From positions 62,001 through 126,000 of the forward strand of contig JASANE010000493.1 of the NCBI GenBank assembly GCA_030248225.1: DNA of 64,000 bases, given 5' to 3'. Source of the DNA: Trileptium ribeirensis. Its lineage: Eukaryota > Nematoda > Enoplea > Enoplida > Thoracostomopsidae. Shown in pieces: positions 43,682 to 55,700 of the stretch (positions within the stretch are counted from its first letter, which is position 1; every line of letters starts with the position of its first letter). The notes beneath the pieces were generated by a model that made no database searches, had not been told where the DNA came from, and saw only the letters and a list, made by a program, of their open reading frames with translations. The position numbers and the translations under genes were made by a program.

Positions 43682-44534
43682 CCGAGATGGAAATGAGTCA
43701 CTGTCTCATGACCCAATAACCCAATGACCCACGTAAGGTGTAACCCAGTGACCCAGTTCCCCAACTGACCCAGTGACCCGACCGAAATAGTGAACTATTT
43801 GACCCGGTTCTATATCTGGTATCTGTCATGTTCACTCTGAAATTACGGAGGGCAAAATGCTCAATATGACACCTCTATATTATGCACTTTCCATTTTTCC
43901 GAAAAAAATGGCACCACGTATACCCTGATTTTCTTCCATTTCTTCCACATACGTGCGGATTCTTTGCCAGCGACGTAGCGCTTCCCAGGCTGTACCACGA
44001 TGAGGTGACCCAATCACAGCCCAACACCCTACCACGCAACCAGCCACCCATACATATGCGGAGCTTGGCCATAAAAACTGTTACAACTAAGAATTTTTAG
44101 AACGATTCTGTTTGAGTCAAATAACGTCAAGAACAGTAACTAGCAACGTGTAAATTAAAGAAATATATAATTGAAATTAAGCAATTCTTTTGTAGTTACG
44201 ATGCCATGTTAGATATGTACGGCTGCGTAATAATACGTCGGCTATTGGAACTGCGCCCAGCCAAGGGAACTACTCGTGCGGCTGTGCCTACATCTGCTAA
44301 CAATGCCCAATCAAGGGAACTGCTACGTACGTACGGCTGTATTAAATGCTATGTCCAGGAAATGCAAAGTGGGCAAAGGAAAACAAGAAAGGTTACACTT
44401 TTATGGCTTACATGCAACTGGGTCACGACCGACAACACACTGATCCAGTGACACTCCAAGGTGGTGACCCAGGTCCCCGACTGCCCCAGTGACCCAGCTA
44501 AAACAGTGACCCATTTGACCCAGTTCCATCTCTG
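43682..44534 (+). mobile_element. Non-autonomous hAT element, GTGACCC family (853 bp)
   Basis: The perfect 8-bp flanking duplication ATACGCAA (43674-43681 and 44535-44542) defines the ends CCGAGATGGAAATGAGTCAC and, reversed, CAGAGATGGAACTGGGTCAA. Both subterminal ~110 bp are arrays of GTGACCCA/TGACCC words. The interior holds an imperfect duplication (CAAGGGAACTACTCGTGCGG against CAAGGGAACTGCTACGTACG) and no transposase. Confidence 0.9.
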
Positions 44535-44784
44535 ATACGCAATACGTAACCAACAACTGAAGGCAGACTATATTCCAGCAATCGGGTTCATTGACCCTAA
44601 ACCCATCGAAACCCCATGAAAAGGCATGAAACATTCTGGATGATCATTCTGCACATAATACACAATCTGACAAATGAAAACGCAGATTTCGAAAATTGTG
44701 TTCGTCGACCATAAAACCTTTAAAACCCTATGAAAAGGTATAATAGTTGGACTAGAGATTGCTGGAAATAATCGTCTCCAGTGT

Positions 44785-47185
44785 AACCTAATAGGCACTC
44801 ATTATAAGGTAAGGACAATCAATAACACGGCGAAATTTGAAAAATCGCTAGGCAAAGAGTTTATGAAAACATATTCGGGCCCGCAGCGGCCCAGATCTCC
44901 GTTTTTCGGTGCGAAGCTTGTGTCGCGATATATGGGCTGCGAAAGATTGGTATCCGTATAGCCAGATTTGGCAAGAACACTCAAAACATTGTTTTTGTCA
45001 TTTTGACCAGAAAGATGGGTTGGAGCTGTTCGGGTTCAACTAAAGGGCACATCGTCGTCTATTTTTCTATCGAAAAATATATTGTCTAAATCCGTCTATC
45101 CAAGAAGAAGTAGTATATATATCGTTTATCCAAAAATGAGTTGAATGGCAGCAGAAACTGACAAAGAGAAATTTTCACGATTTCTTCCCTACGGCCCTCA
45201 GTGGAAACTCATTCCGCTCCGTTTGAAATATTTCGCTTGCAAATTAGTCGAAATAAATTTGGTAGTATAGTAGCAGTTACTCCTCAGACCATCGTAACTT
45301 CATTATCACGTGTAATTGATGGACTTAACGTTTTATCAAATTAAGAGCAAAAATCCTTAAAGTGTATCATTAAATGTGTAGCAATAGTTTAACAAATTAA
45401 AACGAAAAATTATAAAGCACAAAAATAAAAATTTAACATATACACCGCCACACCACAATACTTTTAATCCGCACCTACCCGCAAATGACACATTTCGCTC
45501 GCAAATTACACTAGCATTTCATTTGCTTTTAGAAAATATCTATTTGACATCCCAAAATTAACTTGATTCACGTCCCTAGATGGCCAAAATTTTCTTGCAA
45601 ATTTTACTAGGTTCGAGTACCTAATTACAAAATTTCTTGCCGTACAGAAGTCTATGTTTGACTAAGTATGTGTCACGAAATATAAATCTTCAACCCATCA
45701 GTTTAAAATTACACATACATCATGATCGCTACTAGATGACTATTTGTATTATAACGTTTACCCCGGCAGTAACATAGCACCGTTCTAATAATTAAAATTT
45801 TAAGTCCGAGTACACAACAAACAATTTGAGTTTACAACTAGTCTTCGAAACGTCAATAATTACGAGAATCGTCGCTATCATTAGGTTGGTGACGAACGTA
45901 TACTTTCACGTTATCGACAACAAATCCTGTAACTAACATTACGCTGCATGCAGAGGCGTAGACAATCCTTGGGTGTGGATATTTGATTCTTTTAAGGATA
46001 GGTCAAAGACCACTGCCACTTCCAACTAACAGGCCCTCCCAAACGTTTTCACAGGCTGTTCCTATGGCAGCATACTAAGTACTAACAATACCATCAAAAA
46101 CAAGAATATAGACAGACCTAATATGCCTAAACCTTGGTGAACACCTGATGTAACGGGGTACAAGTAGAGAGATAGTTATTAGTTTTAACTCGAAATTTTC
46201 GATTTGTTAAGAAAGGGTGTCGTGTCGATTAATGGTGTATCACCGATTGTGATGCGGAGCTGTATTGACGAAGCGTGATGTATTGATAATGTGATGAAGG
46301 CTAATTTACATAACTGTAGCTAGGTTGATTTTCTGTGTTTGTGAGAGGCAGTATGATGGGCATGGACGGTGACAGTATGATGGGCATAGACGGTGACGAG
46401 AACGTAGTTCATGGCTTAGAACTATAGGTTCAGTTTTGTTTTTGCTTTGTTAGATGTAAACTAAAATCCGACTACTCAAGTATATATTCGAAATAGATAA
46501 GCTCCAATTCCAAAGAAATTTCGATTAAGGGTAATCAAGTTTTAACTTGATTTCATATGATCAGTTTATAACTTTATTGGTGAAAAACAATGTCACAACC
46601 TTTGGCGAAATTAATGTAGACTACTTCTAGTTTCCGCATATAGTCACACTATTTCTGGTGAAAATGTCACCCGCAGTTTATTCCCGCTATGTAGTGTTTT
46701 GTTGATAGGAAGGGTACTGCCACCAGCAACAAAAGCTTTTGAAAAGACTTCTTTAAATAATAAGCTGAAACGGTTCGCTTATAGCTTTTTAAGGGCAGTC
46801 AAGCACAGTTCAGCGTTTCTTTCGAACACTTAGCAAAGGTAAAAAAATTAGGCAAATGAAACAGGGATACAGACCCCTACACCCCAGGCCTGCATGTGGG
46901 ATGTAACTTTTACCGAGGATTGTAATTTGATGTTAACTGATAAAATTCTCAAATTAGCTTATAGCTTAGCGTGTTGTGAACCTTAGGGGAAACTACTACC
47001 CCTATGGACACCTATGGCATAATTTATGACTTGAGTTTCAATTATATAGTAGTTTCAATTAGAAAATTCAATTTCATTGAAATTATCTCCACAAGAGATG
47101 AGCTTTGGACCTGTAGAGGTATCGCCCAATACCTGATAACAATGCAAGATCAGGGCTCCTGCGTTTATCCTAGTACCACTTGTAA
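44785..47185. other. Mostly non-coding DNA
   Basis: No exon recognised. Contains the 24-bp duplication listed separately. A stretch at 45190-45240 ('cattccgctccg') loosely echoes 57.84 kb. Confidence 0.4.
46349..46396. repeat. 24-bp tandem duplication
   Basis: CAGTATGATGGGCATGGACG (and GTGA) at 46349 is repeated at 46373 with one change (G to A). The period is 24 bp. Confidence 0.9.
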
Positions 47186-47189
47186 CTCT

Positions 47190-49680
47190 ATCGAGATTGC
47201 AGAACGCAGTAAAATCTACGCATTTTGCGTGCACAGCCAATCAGCTCTCGATAGCACACATCGATATGCTATATGTGGATATCACACAATACCGCACAAG
47301 TTAGAACAAAACTAACACCGGCAATAAGTTTCCTATGCCTGAAAACCCCCTAGTGCAAGCTATCAGCCTCCCAGGACGCACAATAAAATTGGGATTTTGG
47401 GTCGATGAACCATGGGGGCGCAATACCCCGTACCCATAGAACCATGGGTCGCAGAGCAATATCAACACCAACAATGAGTTTCCCATACCCGAAAACCCCC
47501 AGGTAGAACTCTTCAGCTGTACAGGACGTCACAACAAATTTTCGAATTTTGGGTCCAGGAACCACGAGGATGCCATATCTTAATCCCATGAACCGGAGTC
47601 TTAATCAAAAAACAAAAAAGAGGCATCGGCATTTATGATTTTACTATGAAATAAAACCAACCAGAGAAGAAAATCGAAAGTTAAGATAAAAATAACCTTG
47701 CTTGTGTGAAGGGTACTAAAATTAGGTAAAAAATCTTTATTTTGCTCTCTGAACCCGAACCTTGAGGGCGCCATACCCCAGTACCCATGAAACCATGGGT
47801 CACAGAGCAAAATCAACACCAGTAATGAGTTTGCCACGCCCGAAAACCCGCAAGTAAAACTTTTCAGCCGCCCAGGACATCAGAACAAATTTTATAATTT
47901 TGGGTCGAGGAATTATGAGTGTGCCATGCCTCAAACGGCATAACTCTAGAACCAGCGCCTTAATCGAAAAACAAAAAATGCATCGGCATTTATCATTGTA
48001 TTATGAAATAAAACCAACCATAGAAAAAAATTCGAAATTTAAGATAAAAATAACCTTGCTTGCGTGAAGGGAACTAAAAACCCTCATTTTGACCTCTGAC
48101 CCCCAACCATGGGACGTCATACCCCCGTACCCATGGAACCATGGGTCGCAGAACAAAACCGGCACCGACAATAAGTTTTCCATGCCCGAAAACCCGCAAG
48201 TGAAACTATTCAGCCGCCCAGGACGTCAGAACAATTTTCGAATTTTGAATCGGAGAAGTGCCATTGGAGCGCCATGATACCCACATACTTCAAACCCCAT
48301 AAATCTAGAACCGGAGCCTTAATCGAATAACAAAAAAGAGGCATCGGCATTTATCGGTTTACTATGAAATAAAACCAAGCAGAGAAAAAATTTCGAAAGT
48401 TCAGATAAAAACAATCTTGCTTCCATGAAGGGTACTAAAATAAGGTAAAAAACCTTTATTTTGCTCTCTGACCCCGAACCTTCTAGGCGCCATACGTCCG
48501 TACCCATGAAACCATGGGTCATAGTGCAAAACCGGCACTGGCAATAAGTTTCCCATGCCCGAAAACCCCCAGATAAAACTTATCAGCCGCCCAAGACGTC
48601 GGAATAAATTTTCAAATTTTAGGTCGAGGAACCATTGGGGCGCCATACCGCCATACCTCAAACCCCATAAATTCAGAATCGGAACCTTAATCGAAAAACA
48701 AAAAACAGGCATCGGGATTTATCATTTTACTGTGAATTAAAACCATCCGGAGAAAAAATTCGAAAGTTAAGATAAAAATAACCTTGCTTCCGTGAAGGGT
48801 ACTAAAATGGGTAAAATGGTGCTCCTTTTGTATATCCCTCCAGCCCGCGTTTGCCCAAAATGGTCAGATTCTGAAAATTTTAGTATTTTTGAGACCCTCG
48901 AGACCTCCGTTGATCATTGCAACCAAAAATCAAATTTTTATAATTTTAGATTTTTTTGGGTCCCGAGATCCCCCCTTGGGAACCCAAAAACTTTTTTCTT
49001 AAAAATTGGATTTTACCCAACATTCGTCGCGTCTTGACGAGCTGAATCGAATGGTGTTATTTCTAACAGGATCCAGTAACCAGATCATACGTTATGGCGA
49101 AAAATTATCGAAGTCTGATGGGCTCAGCAATTGAAGTTTTTGGCCATAACTTAGGATCCGATTACCGCATCCAGTTAAATGTGACATCACTCGATTCAGC
49201 TCGTCAAGACGCATGGAATGGTGGGTAAAAATCTATTTTTAAGAAAATTTTTTTTATTTCTCTCATTTTTTGGATTCCTGAGGGGGACCCTTGGACCCAA
49301 AAAATCGAAAATTTAAAAAAATTGATTTTTTGGTTGAAATGATCAGGGGAGGTCACGAGGATGACAAAATAGAAAAATTTCCAGAATCTACCCGTTTTTT
49401 GGACAAACGCGGGCTGGGGGATAATGGAAAAGAACCAAAATGGGGCCAAAAACCCACATTTTGACACCTGACCCCGGAAACAAGCCCCAAATCAAAAAAC
49501 GCTCGGAGATATACACGGTAAAACGACTATGCCGTTTCGAATGAGCCCAAGATCATAAAAATGCAGGCGTTCTCGAGTTATCGCCGATCACACACACAGA
49601 CGGAATTTAAAAGATTTCACCACTGCAACACACAATCTCCACTAAGTTTCACTGATAACACCAAAGATGGTCTGCACTTA
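47190..49680 (+). repeat. ~360-bp tandem satellite element, locus 3 (about 4 units) with palindrome
   Basis: Anchors at 47676, 48034, 48395 and 48762 give periods of 358, 361 and 367 bp. The left block (CGAGATTGCAGAACG...GATATGCTATATGTGGATAT) matches locus 2. The right block ('atcaaaaaacgctcgg', 'gccgatcacacacacagacg', 'gcaacacacaatct') matches locus 1. The palindrome at 48830-49440 sits between the last unit and the right block. No reading frame spans the units. Confidence 0.88.
48830..49440. repeat. ~600-bp near-perfect-length palindrome
   Basis: The left arm (about 48830-49105) reads CCAGCCCGCGTTTGCCCAAA and the right arm, reversed, CCAGCCCGCGTTTGTCCAAA. Matching continues inward through GGGTCC/GGGACCC, 'gcgtcttgacgagctgaatcg' and 'ggatccagtaacc' to a ~45-bp loop near 49130. 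The arms are related to the foldback arms at 6.9-7.7 kb. Confidence 0.85.
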
Positions 49681-49689
49681 TCGTTTTGG

Positions 49690-50215
49690 GTTTTTATAAG
49701 TAAAACTCATACATGCACAATCATTAGGCTAGCAGTCGTGCTAAAATTTCAAAGGCAAACGGCTTATCGCATCAAGTTACAGCCACTACACAAAATATGC
49801 TACTAATACGAAATTGACATATATATTATGCACATTATTACGTATTGTTACATTACTTGAAATCAGCTTAAAATCCTACTTATCAGCAAAATAAGACAAC
49901 TCTTACATCCGAGTAACGCTAAGAAAACATTGAAAATGAACACGACAATAATTTCGAATGAATAAATATGGACAAGCGTTTGCTATAAATATGAAATGTA
50001 TACATATATAGCTAATAAAACGCACACACACTGTATGTATAACACACTATAGTAATGTTTTCAAGACAGAGGTAATATATTGGATATCAGCAATCACATT
50101 TATATGAATTTATGCGGACAAATCCATAAGTGTGTCTAATATTGAGTGTTATATTGTATAAAACTAAATTCATACCCACTTGTATGGAGCTAGAATAGCG
50201 ATTAAGTGTGTTAAA
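49690..50215. other. Intron or intergenic DNA, no feature seen
   Basis: AT-rich. If the exon at 50223-50307 is real, this is the start of its first intron on the minus strand. Confidence 0.4.
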
Positions 50216-50222
50216 GGCTCAC

Positions 50223-50307
50223 CTTTTTGCAGCAAATCCTTTCCAGCTGAAGCAACTTTGTTTAGTTGCTGTTTTATTCGTGGGTTAGCTAGATCGTACT
50301 GCGACAT
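50223..50307 (-). CDS. First coding exon of an unidentified gene
   Basis: ATG at 50307 (minus strand) opens MSQYDLANPRIKQQLNKVAS then AGKDLLQK and one extra base, ending at a strong donor AAAAAG|GTGAGC (GT at 50222-50221). An in-frame TAG lies two codons before the ATG, which fits a true start. The peptide is hydrophilic and helical. I do not recognise the family. The phase-1 end would join cleanly to the exon at 33409, but that requires a ~17 kb intron full of transposons and is only a conjecture. Intermediate exons were not found. Confidence 0.5.
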
Positions 50308-50485
50308 GTCCTAGCGAGGTTAACTTCTAAAGTTCTCGTAGCGTCCGCGAAATAAGATCATAGTAAAAATTTATTTGATAGACCTGGAATATAAGATGTT
50401 CGGCACATGAATCGTGAACATAGCCTTGCTAAGCGTGTGCACTTCAGATTTTCAGATCGGGGTCTTTGTCACGACAATACTTACT

Positions 50486-50525
50486 GCGACCAACTTTCCT
50501 AAACCTACCCGGCGGATCTTAACAA
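50486..50525 (-). promoter_or_regulatory. Possible non-coding 5' exon end of the gene starting at 50307
   Basis: A GC-rich minus-strand stretch (CCGCCGGGTAGGTTTAGG) runs into a strong donor GGTCGCA|GTAAGT near 50486, about 180 bp upstream of the ATG exon, with a candidate acceptor ACTTTAG or GCTAG just before the ATG. This is the layout of a 5' UTR exon plus a short intron. The transcription start is not defined. Confidence 0.3.
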
Positions 50526-50529
50526 ATTA

Positions 50530-53155
50530 TTGGTATTTCTAAAGCAATACTCAATTTGTTCAGCCTCACTGTGTTATTCAATTAATTTTTTATCCCTGAC
50601 TTCTTTTACGTTACTAGATACTCCGACGGTACGATATATTTAAAAAAACATAAATTTTATCGGCCAAACTAGTTCAAACCACAATCAAAAATTTCAGGAC
50701 CTACGAACGGCAAATACGCGTTCAATACATGTAAGAGCTTCATTTTGCAGCCTTAAATCAAGTTGGTATGCTGTGAGGATGCAGGAGTGCATCAGCAAGA
50801 ATTAGCCTGTCTTTGGCAAGAGAAATACTTTCGCAACCATATTTTAAAACAAATTCTGGACATTATATTCAGTTTTTGATTATAATCAAATTTACAATAA
50901 TATTTGCCCCGAGCAGGTGTTATGCACACTTCATTCAAAAGCTGGAATAATGTTAGAATAATAGCTATGCTGTGATCATATGCCTATACGGAGATTCGTC
51001 ATGAAAATTAGAACAAATACCGTCTGCGACGTTTTAGATGCCAACAGCAACAGCATACATGCTCGTAGGGGGTTACCTCCTAGGCCTCGCTATACCCTGA
51101 AACGTGGTCCCACATACCTCACAGCCCCCAAGAACGCGAACACATAGGCAGCGGCGAACCGCCGCACCCCCCGTCCGAAAGCCGGGTACCCCACTGAACT
51201 TCGGCGATTATGACCAATAGACTATTGTTATCCAAATTGCTTGTTTTCTCCACTAATTATCTAGTTGAATATGATTATTCTCTTGGTGTGCTTGTACGTG
51301 TGTTCTATCCAATACTCTGCAATCCTAAAAAATTAATCATTTTAGCTTTTTTGTAATCACGTTATGGATGATAATACCACATTTTACCTGCGCAGTGAAA
51401 TAATTTCTCTCATAATCAAATGAAACCGACTATAGAATGATCCAAATTTTTGATAAATATACAAAATGCTTACAGAATTATTTTGCTAAAAAAGTTAGAA
51501 GCCGTTCGCATGCTAAATAAGAGCTTAATTATTTTAGAGCAAAGCCAATATAAATTTTGTTGCTACAGTCTATGCTATCAAAATGATCGATTCGATTGCT
51601 AGGTAAAATTTGTAACTGGTCCATCAAATGTTACGAGACAAGAGAAGATAAACTGGTTTTCACGAGCGACTAAATGTAACCTGTGCTCTCTGATTAACCT
51701 ATTTTGTAAAACCCGATGTCGAATCCACATACACTGTTATGGCACAAGTAAGAAAGGGAAATCTATTCCCTACAAGCCCAGTAGTGATTTGCAATCAGCC
51801 AACGAGAGTTCAACTACGATTATTAATTTTTAGTTAGGATGCGTCTTAGTTTACCAACAAATTCAACATAGTTGCGACCGCATAAACGAAAAGTTCTTGT
51901 AGTGTAATGGCTTGATCAGAATTAGCTACAAGACACACCGCTGTCGTTAGCCAAGGAAATATCTAGACAGCGATTTACATTCGCTGCTCGGGCATTGCTT
52001 AGGTCAATAATATATTGAAAAAATCATGCTTACAATCTTTGAAATTTTATGAGAAGCGATTGTGATCGCATTTTAAAAATATAAACATCATAATTTATTT
52101 TTGTCTGAACTGATTAAGGTAGAAAATTTAAGTTTGGACCTATATGTCAGCGAGTTGTAAAATGGTAGCATTTTTGAATGGTGAAATGGCAGTTTATGAA
52201 GTATTTAAATGTCACTAGATTTGATAATGAAGTTCTATTTAGGCTGCCAATTCAAAGCCTGACAAAGATAATCAACGCAACCAGTGCACTATATATGCGT
52301 ATTGATTATATATGTGTTCTCCAGCAGGAAGGGAAGTACACAGCCATGTCATTGAACATAGAGCGAAGTACTATTATATTTTAGCTATATAACATCATTT
52401 TTACAATATGTGTTCACATATATATACAACGTGGCAGCTTCAATCAAACATCTTGTACACCACTAACCCGAGGGATGGTTGTGAAAAATAACATTGTTTT
52501 AACATGTGAAAATAGAGACAAAAAAGACACAAATTTATTTATCCAATGTAACCTAATTTGGAGAGATCTATCAACCGTTTCGGGAGCTATAGTCGTTGAT
52601 GTAATACAATTCTGCATTAGTGTCGCAACTAGGTAACAGGATGTATCTTGATGCAAAATAAATTTATTCAGCAATGTCAATAAAGAAAAACAGACTTAGC
52701 AATATTATCAGGCATAGAAGTTTTTCTTGATAATGGCAGTATGATCATCAATAAACGCTAAAGTGCCCAGAATACTTAGAAAATTTATAGTTATCCAAAG
52801 GGCCTACCACCTACAAACTGCCGCCATAATAGCTGCAGTTTCCCACTGGGTAAACATAATGGGAATACAGGTTTTTAGTTGTGTACAATATATAGTTATT
52901 AGTAAACATTTAGATACCTTTACAAAGCGGAAATAGAGGTAAGAAAAAGCTAGGTTTTCTAGCTCTGGCTCTGCTACTCCTAAACCGTGTCCGGGCTGGT
53001 TCGACACTTCGGAAAAAACAGCCTCTGTGCGGCCCTTAAAGGCTCTTAACAACAGCACAAAGGTGGAAAATAGAAAGAAGAACAGCCAGAAAAAACCAAC
53101 CACAAGATCCAAATAGGGAAAGAGGAGAGCCGAAGGCGCCCGCGCGGCGCCCAGG
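50530..53155. other. Non-coding DNA with one GC-rich patch
   Basis: No exon recognised. The patch at 51055-51195 is much more GC-rich than its surroundings (GGGGGTTACCTCCTAGGCCT, 'accgccgcaccccccgtcc') and may be the 5' part of a retroelement or other repeat; it has no reading frame I can name. Confidence 0.4.
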
Positions 53156-53639
53156 CCCCTAGAGGTGAGAATTTGGGCTCTTGGCTCGGCTCTGTTCGGC
53201 TCTAGAGCCGAGCCGAGCCGAGCCTGCCTTGGTTTCCGAAGAGCCGAGCCGAGCCGAGCCTGAATTTCACGAAAAGAGAAAGAGCCGAGCCGAGCCGAGC
53301 CTGACAATTTATAATTAAGAGCGAGCCTAACATACGAAGCTCGGCTCCTAAAAGCTCGGCTCTTAAAAGCTCTTTTCGGCTCTTAAAAGCTCTTATTTAC
53401 TCCTAAAAACTCGAAGCGAATCGAATCATGCAGACATGCAAGTAGTTGTTGTACGTATGCGATGCGTTAACTTCTTGTATTATTTTATTTTGTTACCTAA
53501 TATTGATTACTTTGATTTCAATTCTTTCGCTGCCCTATTTTGCACTACCCTGTGTTAGTTTTTTTATGTTTCCATTGTTTACATTAGTATTACTTTTATT
53601 ACAATTCTCAGTACTATTGCTTTGATTAAGGACTACCAT

Positions 53640-54115
53640 ATACGCTGATGGGTCGCCTCTTGCCAAATTGGCTGTGTCCTGTCAGGGGGGGCTTAGCCAA
53701 GGGGGCACGGGGGGGGGGGCGTGCCCGCCGTACTACTATCCATGCACCCGTCAAGGATGGCTGAGAAGGTATATGGTTTTGCATGTGGCATGAGATGGAT
53801 TTTACATGTGCCCCCATTCCCCTTAGCAAACGTGGTATCCCTCGTGAAGAAGTTTGTGGTTATGCCCATCGCGCTGACGGGGACGGTCGGGGTACTGCGA
53901 CCAACTTATAGGTTTCCCTTCAAATTAGTATAAGATGTGATCGGCGAACTAAGCTGTTTATAAAGCTCGCTTTTGTGCATTTTGCGAGCATCCGTTGACC
54001 GCATATTCTGAGGAAACGCGGGAAGCACGTCACTAGGGGGTTATCTCTGCTAGCACCCTCTCCCCGGGTAGCCCTGACTTCACGAGGTGATAAACCCGTA
54101 CCGGCTACTGGCATG
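53640..54115. repeat. GC-rich block inside the GAGCC element
   Basis: A sharply GC-rich ~475-bp block with an 11-base G run (53709-53719 region), CCCCGGGTAGCCCTGAC and a 'gtgataaacccgtaccggc' motif, embedded in AT-rich DNA. No protein match was recognised. It looks like a fragment of a different element or of a structured RNA/5' UTR. Confidence 0.4.
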
Positions 54116-54799
54116 TTTGGGCAAAAGTCTTGAATTTATAATAATTAAGCTACGCACACATCCAGTCTATTTCAAATTCCGTTTGTTTAAATGTATCTTT
54201 CTTTATTCGTTGATCATTCGGTAATTTAGCAGCTAAGTTATGAGGCACTAGATTTAATTTTAACAGTCTGTGCATACTTTATTGCACCTCAGCAATTCTG
54301 GAATTAAACGTCTGAATTTTGACAATATGGAAATCCTTCTCCTTCGGCGCTCCTAGTTCTTCTAAAGTTCCATAAAAATCCAATAGAAACTCTATATGTC
54401 TTGTCGAAGTGTGTAATTATAGTTCTCACAGATCGGAGTGCTTATTTCAATTTTCAGCGGTCTGACTTGGGCCTGACTATTAGCTACATCCAATGCCGTA
54501 ACCCAGAGGGGGACATGGGTGAATGCATCCGTCAGAAAAATGAATTTTCTTTTTTCAGTATAGTTATTTGTTGCGTTTACATTTTTATATAACCTTTCTC
54601 AATTTGTCTCCTTCCGTCAGTAAATCTTAGTGGGTCAGAAAGGGCTCCAATTTTTGCATGTGCCTGCATTAGTATGAAAATATATTTCGTTGTTCAGGTT
54701 CAGGGTGAACGGCGGGCTTATATGGTTTTGTGGCGCATTAAAAGTATTGATTCTTTTATTTTAACACAATCTGAACACATTTAAGATCTCGTAGCTAGA

Positions 54800-55700
54800 A
54801 AAAAATAAATTTTATAGAAATAGCTCAGCAATGGGCGATTGTTGGATCTCGCCGATTGAGGCGCTTCTGTATATTCACAGAAAGCGTATTCTCATAAATT
54901 TCAGCAAATTTTCTCTTAAAAGCTCCCAAAAGAAATTTCCTTTTTGCAGCAAGGCAATATCACCGTATAAAAGCAAGTGCGAAAGTCACTCAGTGTTTAG
55001 AAAACTGAAGAACCCAACATGGCGACATGTGCATAAGACCAAACCCAACTAAAAAAAAAAAAAAATTTGGCATTTGGGCATGGGCATTTTAGCATTCGAT
55101 TGGAATTGATAGAGGCCGGATGCTATCGCGGATGTCGCAAATATAAAGCCGTGGTCATTCTTTGATCATAATTATATAGGTAACGTCATAATTATATAGG
55201 TAACGTCAGCAAGGTTTTATATCAATACTTTTTTAGTTTTTTTTCCAATTTTGCCTTTTATTACTTTCCAAGCATGATTACTATCTCTCCGATAGAGATG
55301 CTTTCTCAACAGCGTGGGGCCTTAGTGTACGAAATAGTTTTAAAAATTGCCAATTATTGTGACTGCCATAACTCATTAACAGCCAGATAGATTTTGGAAA
55401 ACTTTTTTTAATTTAATGCAGCTTTGCCTATTATTGTGCCCTATAGCTGTGGGTCAAAATTCGATGTCCTTTTTTACTTTCTTTAGGTCAAAGAACTAAT
55501 TTTTGGAGCATTTTCTATTACATTATAAAAGTTTCGTCATGATTACATAGCTAACGACAGCAAGGTTTATATTAATATCATTTTAGTTTTTTTCAACTTT
55601 GCCGGGCATTACGTTCCAGAGATGATCCTCAACGTTAAGTTGGGATCAGGCCGATAGAGGTGCTTTTGTATTATATATTTCAACCACAAGGAATCTGTTA
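54800..55700. repeat. Degenerate ~360-370-bp tandem units
   Basis: Similar blocks recur: CGCCGATTGAGGCGCTTCTG (54851), CTCCGATAGAGATGCTTTCT (~55290) and GGCCGATAGAGGTGCTTTTG (~55650). 'aacgtcagcaaggttttat' (55202) also recurs as 'aacgacagcaaggtttata' (~55553). These mark an old tandem structure. A perfect 20-bp duplication (CATAATTATATAGGTAACGT) lies at 55167-55206. Confidence 0.55.

Larger units (their letters stand above)
41205..44780 (+). repeat. Old dispersed repeat interrupted by two nested insertions
   Basis: Pieces at 41205-41334, 43574-43681 and 44535-44780 join, after removal of the two insertions, into one unit. The first two pieces align with 63773-64000: both have 'acctacaacaggctctgtttgat'/'acctgtaacaggctgtgtttgat', then GACCCTA(G/A)AC..ATCGAAA, then TATTTGTGCTGGTCTC and the following 'ccgaaccat'/'ccaaaccaat'. 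No coding content. Confidence 0.75.

Noticed and set aside
47301..48740. Many overlapping 60-100-codon frames on both strands
   Set aside because: All fall in the ~360-bp satellite units and repeat with them. The translations differ between strands and carry no conserved domain.
52804..53307. 167-codon minus-strand frame (MSGSARLGSFSFRE...)
   Set aside because: Its first half is only translated GAGCC/GGCTC simple repeat (ARLGSAL units) and the rest has no protein character. The frame is an artefact of the element end. The same holds for the frames at 55852-56142 and 55991-56332.
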